A DNA stretch of 64,000 bases from Nemania diffusa (taxonomy: Eukaryota > Ascomycota > Sordariomycetes > Xylariales > Xylariaceae), in assembly GCA_038501195.1 (NCBI GenBank), contig JBBPUQ010000002.1:1860001-1924000 (forward strand), given 5' to 3'. This document shows positions 39,701 to 49,699 of this stretch, piece after piece. The translations under genes and the position numbers were made by a program. The first letter of the stretch is position 1. The number at the start of each line of letters is the position of its first letter. The notes beneath the pieces were generated by a model that had not been told where the DNA came from, searched no databases, and was given only the letters and a program-made list of their open reading frames with translations.

Positions 39701-42174
39701 GTTCAATTACTATAAGATAACATAGTGCTCCTTTTCTTAGTAACGGATCTAGCATCAAGGTATTCTGTATCTAGGAAGGCTGAGATGAGGGAAATTCCAA
39801 GCTGTTAGCTACTATAGAAGATATGCTAACCTATACGTAGGTGGATAGTGGGTTTAACTATTTCTACCCGATATTTTTACAGCATGTACATAAGACCACT
39901 TCAAGTCATGCATGTACCTACATACTAGTAGGATCCCCAGAGCTGAGAATAACCAACCCATGTACGCATAGTGCCTCCTACCCTACATACATACATTGGT
40001 ACGCAGTAGATACAGGCTACCTAATGTGTAGCAGCACCTTGCCCCAGAATTCCTCCACCGTCCTGTGATCTTAGCGTTCATCTCCGTCCACTACTCTGGT
40101 ACCAGAATGGCAATAGCGACCTTACATACTTACTCTGCACCCGCTCTGCACCCTGGGCGGGCAGCAACCAACCCAGGATTGCACCTACTTACCCCTACCT
40201 TGATACGGTACCTACTGCAGGCCGGCGGTGGTCGTGTACTTGCGCTCCTACATTAGCTGGTCCAGGGCTGCGTTAAGCGGGTTAGGTTAAGCGGGTTGGG
40301 CGGTATTAAAAGTGATGGAACCCCCCACACCAAGCACTTTCGTTCTTCCCGTCCGCCGGGTTTATACAATTCAATGCATTGCGCGCATCTTGGATCTCAT
40401 CGCACTCTCGAAACACACATTGCCATCTTGTTCGCACAAGCAGACGCACTCTCTGACGGCGAGCGTCGATCTACAACCCATTGAAATCTCCCATTGTGCC
40501 GCCACCCCACCCGGAACCACGGTGTCGTCGTCGCCGCCGTCGTCGTCGTCGTACACGCTGCTTCTAGGTACGCTATCTCCGCCTCTCCGCCTGTGGATTC
40601 GTTCGTATCGGCCGCCGTTGTCTCACTGGTCTCACTGTTCTGTAGGCGAACCAATCGTGCAGCTCACGTTTCCCCGAAGCTGACGAGACCACCAGATGTC
40701 CTAGGCCTGGTGATAACTTTAAGCCTATTAATCTGTGTTGCCATCTCTTGGTTGTCGAGAGTATGTATTGCTATTATTCGTCTATATCTACCTCAGCGAG
40801 TTATCGCGCGAGCGATATAACTCTCTATAACGCTGTCTGCACACTCTATCTATCTTTCTAGATAGATGGATAGCGTGTTGCCCAACCCCTGATCCCCCAA
40901 CTCCTCCTTGGATCCTGCGTCTCATATTTCTGCCATTGTGGTTCTCCTCGAACCTGGTCCTTTGAGTTCGTGGCCGATCGCTAGACCCCGTGGGACGCTG
41001 AGTGAGACTGCGCCGGGCTGAGCAACCGAGCAACCGAGCGAGCGAGTGCTTGTGTCGTACCGTTGCCTGTTAAGCTTAGGTACCGAGTCCTCTCTCTCTT
41101 TCCCTCTCCCTACACCTATAGTATTAGATGCTTGCCTGCCTGGCCTGGTGGTTATAGGCTGGTGGAAACTGAGCTGTCTACCATTCGATTCGCGATGCTT
41201 CATGCTGCGCTGCACTGCGCGTCGGCGATAACCCTCACCAAGCCCAGTCGGAATCTCTGAAGCCAGATCAGCATCGCATGGCCCTGCAGCTCCGGAAGTT
41301 CGTCTGCACTTCTTTTTCCGTCTTGCTACCTACTGCACTCTGCAGTCGGGACATCCGAAACTTGCTTAGGTAGTCCAACAACTCCATCGACTCCATCCGA
41401 CTTGTCTGTCAGGGTTCATGGTAACTCCACTTCTTGTCCTAGTTTAGCTTTTCCGTCCCTCAATTCCCGTCTGCTGTCCTCATATCCCTTTCCTGTTGGG
41501 TCCCAATATTACTCACGCGGACGTTTGTCATCGAGGTCAGCACGCCTCAGTACCTAGCTTGAAGCGCGTCATTCGCTGCCGCGATGGAGAAGATAAATCC
41601 TTACCCCAGCTCAGATCCACCACCAACATCTAGACTAATAACAACTTTATCTTTTCTATTCTCGTTCGTGAACTATTTTGCATCAGCTACTGATTTCGCC
41701 GCCTCCCTCTAGGCGTTCTGTTCTATCTATCACTGTCGCAATTACCGCAAATACCCGCACGTATTTGGTGCCACACCAAGGCAGTATCAACAACTGCCTG
41801 CCTCATTTGCTAGCCATATAGTGATTATCCCACTTTGCCGCGCTATTCTCGAGAAACCCTTTTTCCAGCATCCGGGATTCTACCAGCGTCCACGCAATGC
41901 AGCCCGTTCTCCTACGGCGTTGTTGATTAGTTCCCTCAACTACTCGGATCGCTCTTACCCCCTGTCAACGCGGGGAATAGCAGGATTTTGCCTGTGACGG
42001 ACGTGTAGGCTTCCCCGGATTGTGGTATGTGAACGTTATTGGCCAACTTCGCCTGACACGACATACAACTGCATCAATAGCCACCGCCACCGAGTCTTTA
42101 TTAAACCTTCGGGGCTCGTTGCCCACTAGACATATTCCAAAACCTCGCTGCTGCATAATTGATACCGTACCATC
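33775..42174. other. 8.4 kb gene-poor spacer
   Basis: No well-supported gene is present. Frames are short and conflict between strands. A TATG/TACG microsatellite lies at about 36374–36435, and ACCTACCT/AGGTAGGT repeats recur (for example 35755, 37741, 38511, 39265). One weak candidate small secreted protein is listed separately at 36725. From about 40300 to 42170 the sequence becomes pyrimidine-rich with CGTCGT and CTCT runs; this likely contains the promoter and a long leader of the C2H2 regulator gene. Confidence 0.5.
36725..36889 (+). CDS. Candidate small secreted peptide (weak)
   Basis: A 54-codon frame opens with ATG and a good signal-peptide shape: MVVRLL, then a hydrophobic core CLGFVYLLSSATLA, then AKDRLGRR, with a plausible cleavage after ALA-like residues near 20. 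The rest is short, has a single cysteine and no recognised domain. It lies in a gene-poor block, and overlapping frames in other phases are equally open. It could be a small secreted protein, an exon of a longer gene, or chance. Confidence 0.18.
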   Translation: MVVRLLSCLGFVYLLSSATLAKDRLGRRVGGTRCNLFRTVSVDNPAWHWHARPR

Positions 42175-42195
42175 ATGATCGTTCATAGACCATGA
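42175..42195 (+). promoter_or_regulatory. Six-codon uORF overlapping the start of the C2H2 regulator
   Basis: ATG at 42175 opens a six-codon reading frame (MIVHRP) that stops at TGA 42193–42195. The main ATG is at 42192–42194, so stop and start overlap as ATGA. Such an arrangement can limit translation of the main frame or allow termination-reinitiation. Whether the transcript includes this uORF depends on the unknown transcription start. Confidence 0.45.
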
Positions 42196-45100
42196 CTTCC
42201 GTCCTCCTGGTCCAGCCTAGAGACATCCAGTCATCACTGCCTGCAACCCAATCATTCTCTATGATGACACAGGCACGCAGACCAACACCGCCATCGCAGG
42301 TCAAGGCGGAGGATGACGCCGAGCGTCTCCGTAGGCCGCTGAGCCAATCTGGGGATTATGACATGGATGACATGGATAGTGATAATGACGGCGATGGCGA
42401 CAATAAGAATGGAAATTCATCTAACTCTGAAGGCCCAGTAAAGAAGCGCAGACGGAGTCGGAAAGGTCTGGACAAGAAATTTGAGTGCCCCACTGATGGT
42501 TGCGGCAAAAGCTACTCAAGGGCAGAACATCTGTAAGTGTTATTGCGCGATGTCCGTTTCGAAGCCCCTTGAGACCGCACACATTGCTAATAGGTCCACA
42601 GCCACCGTCACCAGCTGAACCACACCCCCAAGCAGATATATAGATGCAACTTTCCGGACTGTAACCGCGAGTTTGTCCGACTCGACCTGTGCAACCGCCA
42701 TAGGGACCGTCACACTGCAAAGGGGTCCGCGTTGAGCCGGAAAGATTCTCTAATTAGCCAAAGCTCTCCGGTCGACAACGTAAGATCTCCGTACCCTACC
42801 CCTGCTTCGACAACCATGTCCCCCGAGCACACCAAGCTGGGGAACACCGCTTTCAGATCAGAACACGCAGCTCACTCTCAATATCAGTCACCGAAGGACG
42901 GTATCGGAATTGGCACACCATACACCCCAATGAACAGCACGTCCCCGGCCACCTTTCCTCACCCTGGTCCCTCCAATGTCCCCGATACATACTCCGAACA
43001 AGGAACAGGCTACAATGCAAGGCTTCCTCATCAATCACCGACCGGTCACCCGCGCCTTCACACACACTCGGGTGCGAATGTCTATGGCGCCTTGTCACCC
43101 GTATCAACCCACCCTGGCAGCTATCACTTGCAAGCTACTCACACACCTCAGTCCGTCCCCACGATGCCATTTGTTGCGCCGAATAACTTTCCAGCTTTTT
43201 CACTCCCCCCTTCAGACTTCAATACTGCCGCTGGTGTCAGCACTGGTTCTGGACTTCCACATCAGTATGCACCGACCACATCGAGTGAGTACGGTGAACC
43301 ATCGCACTCTCACGCGTCAACCGACTTGATGCTGCTAGATCAAATGACGGCACAGTCTACAATGCCCATGTTTGGTCCCGACGGTATCTTGAATAAGTCC
43401 CCATACATATCGATTCCTGAAGATTTTGTGGCTTATCTATTCAATACAACGTCTCCCACCACTTCACCTTCAACTGTCGGCCATATCATACAGCGGAATC
43501 CGTATTCAAAGTGAGTTTTATCTTTAGGGCGGCCAATCACAGTGGTGCTAATAAGGTCCAGCTATACGGATTACCAACAGCAATACAACGTACATTACAC
43601 TGGACCTGAGGGTGTCCCTCTCGGTTACTTTCCCCCTGGTCAGGTTATGGCAGTAACAAACCTACTTGATCCTAACCTTCCAGAGTCCATCCTATCCGAC
43701 GAGAAGAGCCAAGAGGTGTTCGATTTAATCAGGGAGAAATTCCACGAAAACAATCATGCTCCCGTCGAAAGACAAGTAGAGAATCTGCTCGAGGGAGATA
43801 GAAATGAAGATGAGCACATGCTAAGTCGCAAGATGATGCAGTTATACATAGGTTCCTACTGGCTGCACTTTAGCGACCAGGTGCCAATTCTACATAAGCC
43901 GACCTTCTCACCAGATAGAACGCCAAATCTTCTTCTAATAGCCGTCATGTCTATAGGGGCCGCTTGCTTGGATCGTAGCCACGGGTCAAAGATTACGCAA
44001 GCTGGAGCAAACCTCTCGAACTTTTTGGCCTGGAACCTGAGGTGGGAAATTTTTATGGACGTGAGCTGCCGGCCACCAGCGAAATTATGGGCCTTCCAGA
44101 CCTTGTTGTTGCTCGAACTATATGAAAAGATGTACTCTACAAGGGAACTTCACGAACGAGCTCATATTCATCATGCGACAACAATTACCCTTATGCGAAG
44201 AGGTCGGTCATTGATAGGAAAGTCAGCATTAGACTCTCCCCCAAGCGCACGAGAAGATAGATCAACAAGTGCCGGGTCTCGACAATCTTCCACATCTGGC
44301 CCGGCGCATACGCCAGACGAATGGTGGAATAACTGGATCACGAACGAGAGCACCCGGCGTGCCGCCTTTGTGGCCTTTTTAATCGACTCAATACATGCCA
44401 CCATGTTTGGACACTCAACAGTAATGGTAGCACACGAAATGCGTCTTCCCCTACCATGCGACGATCAACTCTGGAAAGCCAAGAGCGGCGCTGAGGTAGG
44501 CCGAATCGAGTCGAACCATATGTCGAATGGGATTAAGCCTATGCCGTTCCTCGAAGGACTGAAACGTACCCTCGCCGGGCAGGAGGTACACACCAACCCG
44601 TTCGGGAGGCAGATTCTCATGGCTGGGTTGTTAAGTGTAAGTTGGCATATGAACCAGCGTGACCTTCAAGTAAGCTCTCTGGGCCAGAACATGTCCCAAG
44701 CGCTTGGTGGTCGGGACAAGTGGCGAGGTACCTTGATGAGAGCCTTCGACGCATGGAGGACTGAGTTCGACAAGTCACTTCAGAACCTAGCATATGACCC
44801 TTACGTCTCGGAGAAACGAAACGATGCCAATGTGGTTTTTGAGAGCCGGACGGTGCTGCATCATCTAGCCCACATGGCGATGCATGTAGACATCGTGGAT
44901 TGCCAGATATTTGCTCGCGCGAAGCGCCTCCTAGGACGGGCGATTGGCGCACAGGATCTAAGCAGCGCACAGAGAAGGATGAAAGATCACTGGGCACCAT
45001 CAGCGAGAGCTCGTGATGCCACGTTTTACGCCATCAAGTTTCTATGCTCCGTGCTACTCGACGGCACGCAGTATTATGCTAGAGACGATGTGCTTCTGAA

Positions 45101-45410
45101 CCGACCCTGGGTTCTTTACTTTGCGGCACTGGTGGTCTGGTGTTACGGGTTTGCCATAGGCGGGCCCTGCCCAGGACACGTGGTACCGAGTAGTCACGAC
45201 GAGAAGTATGCGCTCATGCGCGACTACCTGCAAAGTCTGGGCTCAATACAAACACCTGATGATCTGAAGTTGATGAAAGATGTCAATAAAAGTAGCGCCC
45301 TCTTGGCCGTGTTGAAAGACGCGTTCGCCTCGACTCGGTGGGAACTACTTCACGAAGGTGCCACGTTGTTGGACAACTGCATTCAACTTAATAGCGGTGC
45401 TATGGCATAG
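42192..45410 (+). CDS. C2H2 zinc-finger transcription factor with fungal_trans domain
   Basis: Three exons (42192–42532, 42602–43510, 43556–45410) give 1034 aa. An acidic stretch (DMDDMDSDNDGDGD) is followed by a basic nuclear-localisation patch KKRRRSRK at 84–91. Two C2H2 fingers follow: C99-C104-H117-H121 and C129-C134-H147-H151, with the first intron splitting finger one. A long Ser/Pro/Thr/His-rich linker (about 155–415) precedes a large helical C-terminal region whose features (LHFSDQVPILHKPTF, RSHGSKITQAGANL, TRRAAFVAFLIDSIHA) match the fungal-specific transcription factor (MHR) domain. The combination of a C2H2 DNA-binding region with an MHR is less common than Zn2Cys6–MHR and occurs in AmdX/Rsf2-type fungal regulators. 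Target genes are unknown. Confidence 0.93.
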
Positions 45411-46393
45411 TGGTGTTGCCCGCTCTAATGGTTCTCCGGTCACGTATGGCGACGTCACTCGTTGTGGTCTTGTATTGCTTCTACGTCCTGGAGTATGTAT
45501 GAAGTGGGTGGATGGCCAGGCACAAAGGGTTCAATCTATAATCCGGCATTTTCGTTGGAGTATTGGACGGAGTACATATCAAATGACGTTTAGCGAACTT
45601 TCTTGTATGTTTATGGCTTTCTCGCTCTATACCCGTATGAGGCGATAGCTTCATGCAACAAACTTATGGTGTATCATGTTGGGTTGCTCGCCCATGTTCA
45701 AATAGGCGGGCGGTTGGGCGGATCTAATGAAATGATAAAAAATGTACATGTTGATTCAACTTCTTGAGTATAGCGTATCTAATATGCTTGAAGTGCCGAA
45801 ATGTGAGACATTGTAAAAATCTAGACTACGTAAGCTAGTAGGTACATTACGGTACTTACAGGGTATACCGTATATATAAACGTAAACCTCATGACGCTTA
45901 CCGAATTTTGCGTTAAATCCGGGTTAAGAATTATGATTACAGCACGCATACTCACTACGCATGCTGATACAAAGAGTATTTACTTAGCTGATGGGTTAAA
46001 TCCGGGGCTCGAAGTCGAATTTATCACCGAACGGACAATTCGTAGTAATCCCCGACGGCTCGCAGCGGCGGCGGCAGATTAGTTGGTTGGTACCTTTTAC
46101 CACTCAATACTGCAGGCGTTACTGTAAGTACCAAGTAATATGACAGAACAGGTTCTTCGGATTTGTTGTTGTTTGCTGAGCTTGAAAGCTTTAAAAGCTG
46201 CAGTGCCCCTCATATGGCTGTGTACCACCTAACCAACTACCTACTTATCTACATATCTGCCTATCTACCTAATTTATCCATATATCTCATATAGTTCTTC
46301 CCATCCTCCCCCTTTTACGGTCGTATGTGCGCGTAATTATAGAAACACTGCCGTCCGGACTTCTCTCCGATCTTACACAATCACATACATGCA
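45411..46393. other. Spacer between C2H2 regulator and F-box gene
   Basis: No gene is supported. A 63-codon frame at 45891–46082 has no domain. The last 200 bases contain tacctac/tctac pyrimidine-rich repeats consistent with a promoter for the F-box gene. Confidence 0.5.
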
Positions 46394-48706
46394 ATGCTTC
46401 TCCTGACAGATCTCCCGCCTGAGGTCCTCCATCATATCCTGGGGTACGTCAACCCACAAGACCTAGCTTGGATTCCCCGCACCTCCAAGAGCCTCTATTA
46501 TGCCATTGCTGGCAACACCACCCTGTTCAAGCAAGTCTATCTTCGTCACCTCGATGCGCCCTCTCCCTCTCAAGGTCCCTTTGATTGGGAGCAGGCCTTG
46601 AAGGATTTCGTTCGTCTGAGGGTAATATGTGACTGGGATAATGTTGATAAAAAGGTACGTGCCTATACGGTGAGATGGACATGGATAGCTTAGCCCACCC
46701 TAGCTTAGCTTCCGAGCAAGCTGTTTGGTTGTAGTCTGTAGATAATACCGACACCAGCACTGATACTGATGCTGATACTGATATCGATGTCAATGTCCAT
46801 GTTCATGTCAATGTTTATGCCACTACCGATACCGGCACCGCGCATGATTCCCACCCTCATTCTCATCATCATCCCTGCCGCAATGCTGAGATACTGACGA
46901 GTTTGCGCGGGACAGAAGGATGAGCTCGACTTCGTCCACCAAACCGTGACCGAACTACTCAAGCATGCCTCTACCGAAGGGGTCAGGCCAGGCTTGACGG
47001 CGAAGCTCCCGCAGTCCCGCAACGTCGATGTCCTCTCCAGCATCTTCAAGTCCGGGACGAACCAGTTGGCTTTTCTGTGCCGGTCTTTCATCTACGAGCG
47101 TGCTCGTGCTGAGTTCAAATCCCAGGGTATCGGATACTGGCAAGGGCCACCTAAACCGGACCACCAGAAGAGCGCTCACCTACACTGCCTGTATGGCGTG
47201 CCGCTCTTGCTTGCTTACCCATACACCAGTCGGCAGACCAGACATAACGCGATGCACCCCTTCGCGTGCTCTAAGGTGTACGATCTCAGACAGTATACCC
47301 CGAGGACGAAATGGGGACCTTTCATGGACGACGGCACCATGCGCGTCGACTGGGAGAAAGTCGAAGCGGTGATGATTGTGCTCGGGGCCAACATGCACAA
47401 TCTCGGCGTCTCGCGCATACACATGTGCGAGACCTTCTGCTCGATCCCCTTCGCCGGCACCTGGCCGAACAGCTGGAAATCGCCCCACAGCTCCTCGCCA
47501 GTCCGCGAACCCGAGGCCCTTGAGCACCTCGACCCCTACGGCATCACCGGGGTCTGGCTGCGCGTCGTCTGCTTCCTGGACTACACCGACTTCTTCGCCT
47601 ACAACTTCGGCGCCGAGGACCAGCCGCTCCCCCACATCCCGCGCCGGTCCATCAACGTCGGCCAGGTCAGTTCGCTGGAGTCTTTTATCCCCCCTTTCGG
47701 CCTGTCTCAGAGACACGAATTCCCTTAACGGGCATATTCTGCTCTTTCGGCTGCTGCAAGCTCCCGAAACACTGAGCAATTATTACTATAAGTGGACATT
47801 ATTGACTCCAGTGTTGTATGTAGGCCACGCGCCTCATCCTCATGCGCATCTTCGTCACGGCCGTCGAGAAGCCCGGGCCCGAAGACGGGCAGGACCTGCC
47901 CGTCGTGCATTTCAAGGGCGTCTCCCGGTCGTTGGACCAGAGCTTTGACGAGAACGCCGACTCGGATCTCAGAGGTACAGTCCTTGTTAGAGGTGTGAAG
48001 GAATCCTAACTGTATTACGTCCGCCACTGGCTGGCGAATGTAATGCTCAGTGCCAAGAACTCGATGCTAACGAAGAGGGCTTGTGCTCTAGGTTCTGTGC
48101 GCTTGACGCCCGAGGGCGAAGTCCGCGTGAGTTACCGCTGGAGTCATTTTCTTCCCTTTCTAGTAACTTGAGAGCTCCCGAAATGTCTCGGGAGCATGTT
48201 TCGAGAGCTGTAGAACTACGCAAAAGAGTAATTACTGACTCCAGCGGTTGTAGTGGACAACCTGGTCCATATTTGGCGGGGTGGAACGATGGCGCAGCGA
48301 GAGTGTACAAGTTGGTGGCGTCAACAGTGCCAAGGGCGTGTTGGGCCATTGGTTCGACAAGTGAGTTATCTAGTTCCTACACTGTTCTCCTATTGTCTAT
48401 AATTATCGCCCTTCCTCTCTCGATATATCTAGCCTTGATATATATACCGATGCGTTTACACAACAACTTAACATTGGGATTTGCAGGGACTTTGATCCGC
48501 GCGGACCAGCGGGACCAACCGCATTCTGGAAAATTTCAGATAAGAGTCGGTCAGACCAGAATGGAGGAGGGCACGAAGACGACCTGCTGGCTGAGGTTGA
48601 CGAGCTCGATGGCGACTACGAGTCTAATCAGGACGGGGAAGGGGAAGATGGTAGCGAAGAAGATGGGGACGAAAATGAAGTGTTCGCATTTCAATCTGGA
48701 GCGTAA
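46394..48706 (+). CDS. F-box protein
   Basis: Six exons are inferred (46394–46654, 46916–47665, 47824–47974, 48092–48126, 48254–48360, 48487–48706), giving 507 aa. The N-terminus is a clear F-box, LTDLPPEVLHHILGYVNPQDLAWIPRTSKSL, which recruits the protein to SCF ubiquitin ligases through Skp1. The remainder has no named domain but contains conserved-looking stretches (SKVYDLRQYTPRTKWGPF, RLILMRIFVTAVEKPGPED, WTTWSIFGGVERWRSESVQ, GPAGPTAFWKISD) and ends in an acidic tail. Introns two and four are unusual (listed separately), and intron one holds hexamer repeats. The 3′ end is uncertain: a consensus donor GTAAGT overlaps the stop, and beyond an ATATAG acceptor at 48794 lies a protein-like stretch in another phase. 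The substrate is unknown. Confidence 0.85.
46735..46850. repeat. Imprecise hexamer repeat inside F-box intron 1
   Basis: The 261 nt first intron (46655–46915) contains runs of gatact/gatgct/gatatc followed by caatgt/catgtt units. On the reverse strand these read as alternating Ile-Asp and Ile-Ser dipeptides, giving a misleading open frame. The array is an imperfect microsatellite that has lengthened an otherwise short fungal intron. Confidence 0.6.
47666..47823 (+). repeat. Introner-like intron, copy 1
   Basis: This 158 nt intron of the F-box gene starts gtcagttcgctggagtc and ends gactccagtgttgtatgtag. Inverted arms cgctggagtc (47673–47682) and gactccagtg (47804–47813) match at 9 of 10 positions. 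It shares both ends and the internal block agctcccgaaa (47759–47769) with intron four of the same gene, which suggests common descent from one intron-sized element. Confidence 0.5.
48127..48253 (+). repeat. Introner-like intron, copy 2
   Basis: This 127 nt intron has perfect 12 bp inverted repeats, ccgctggagtca at 48135–48146 and tgactccagcgg at 48236–48247, lying 8 nt from the donor end and 6 nt from the acceptor end. An internal 8 bp hairpin pairs gctcccga (48174–48181) with tcgggagc (48188–48195). The whole intron could fold into a stable stem, as described for introner-like elements in Dothideomycete fungi. Confidence 0.5.
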
Positions 48707-49699
48707 GTTGATTGAGGCCTTGATCTATTAGACCTTTTTTTTCTCCGGTTCCCTTTTTTTACGTAGACCATGTTATGCTTCCTATTCTATATAGATCGAC
48801 TGGCGCGATGTCCCTGTGTTTGACAGGGCGCTTTTTGAGACAAAGTCCTTTCGTTGTAAGGTCACACTAAGCCAGTTTCCCACGCCCTATGAACATGATA
48901 CCTGAGCAGGACTAGTTGATTTCAAGTGCGTACTTCCATAGCATGATAATTGACCAAGTGCAACTCGACGAGATACTTCAGATCTTACCGTACGCGTGAT
49001 TTATAGTATATTATTAGTATACCCTTATTGATCTAGTCACAGCCTGGCGATAGAGGGGCTGGCTTGTTGTTTCGGGGCGGAAAACATAACCGGGGAGAAG
49101 AGGGGGAGCCATGGCTTTGGTGTATATTTAGTGCGGAAGAAAATCCCGAACGCTCACTATATTACTGAACTCTTTGTATGTCTATTCCGTAGTTCATTCA
49201 CCCATACATCCTCCTCCCCCCTAGCCAGCATTTTGCTTATGCTCTTGACGTCTGCACAGATTTGATCTAGGTATGCCGTTTGCGCCGTGTCCCCGAGTGA
49301 GTGTTTATCATGGACTTCATCGCTCTAGTGTGACTATACAATCTAGCTCTGATTTCCTGCCCCTTCGTCTATGAGGTGAGGTTCTTCGCCTTCCGCCCTA
49401 CTCACTTATGTTGCGGATTGGTGTGTTTGCCGTGTAGTTGAGTTGACGCTACTAAATTTTTTCCCCCCCAACTAAGGGGCGGAAGATATGTATATTAATG
49501 GATTTTTGCCAGGGAGTCTAGGCAACATGAAGCTCCCTTATCATCGATTGTTCATCTCTATCGGGTAGACGCATTCCTTTATTTACTCACATAAACCACC
49601 TAAATTAGCGATAGTCGCCAGGCTTGTTGGCATTAACACGCCGACGACGTTAGGGGGGAGAAATAAAAGGGTCGATGTTCGGTGTAGCCAATAGACATG
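48707..49699. other. Convergent spacer between F-box and PfkB genes
   Basis: The two flanking genes point toward each other, so this is mainly 3′ UTR. The only notable item is a protein-like frame at 48795–48905 (IDWRDVPVFDRALFETKSFR and onward) that may be a lost or differently spliced last exon of the F-box gene. Nothing else is recognised. Confidence 0.45.

Noticed and set aside
40296..41260. Several 60–123 codon frames in both strands before the C2H2 gene
   Set aside because: They overlap one another in all phases, are driven by CGTCGT and CT runs, and look like promoter and leader sequence.
46705..47091. Minus-strand frame with Ile-Asp/Ile-Ser repeats
   Set aside because: It is the reverse reading of the hexamer microsatellite in F-box intron 1.
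47180..47948. Long frames on both strands across the F-box coding exon
   Set aside because: They are GC-rich shadows; the spliced plus-strand F-box frame has consistent splice sites and protein-like composition.
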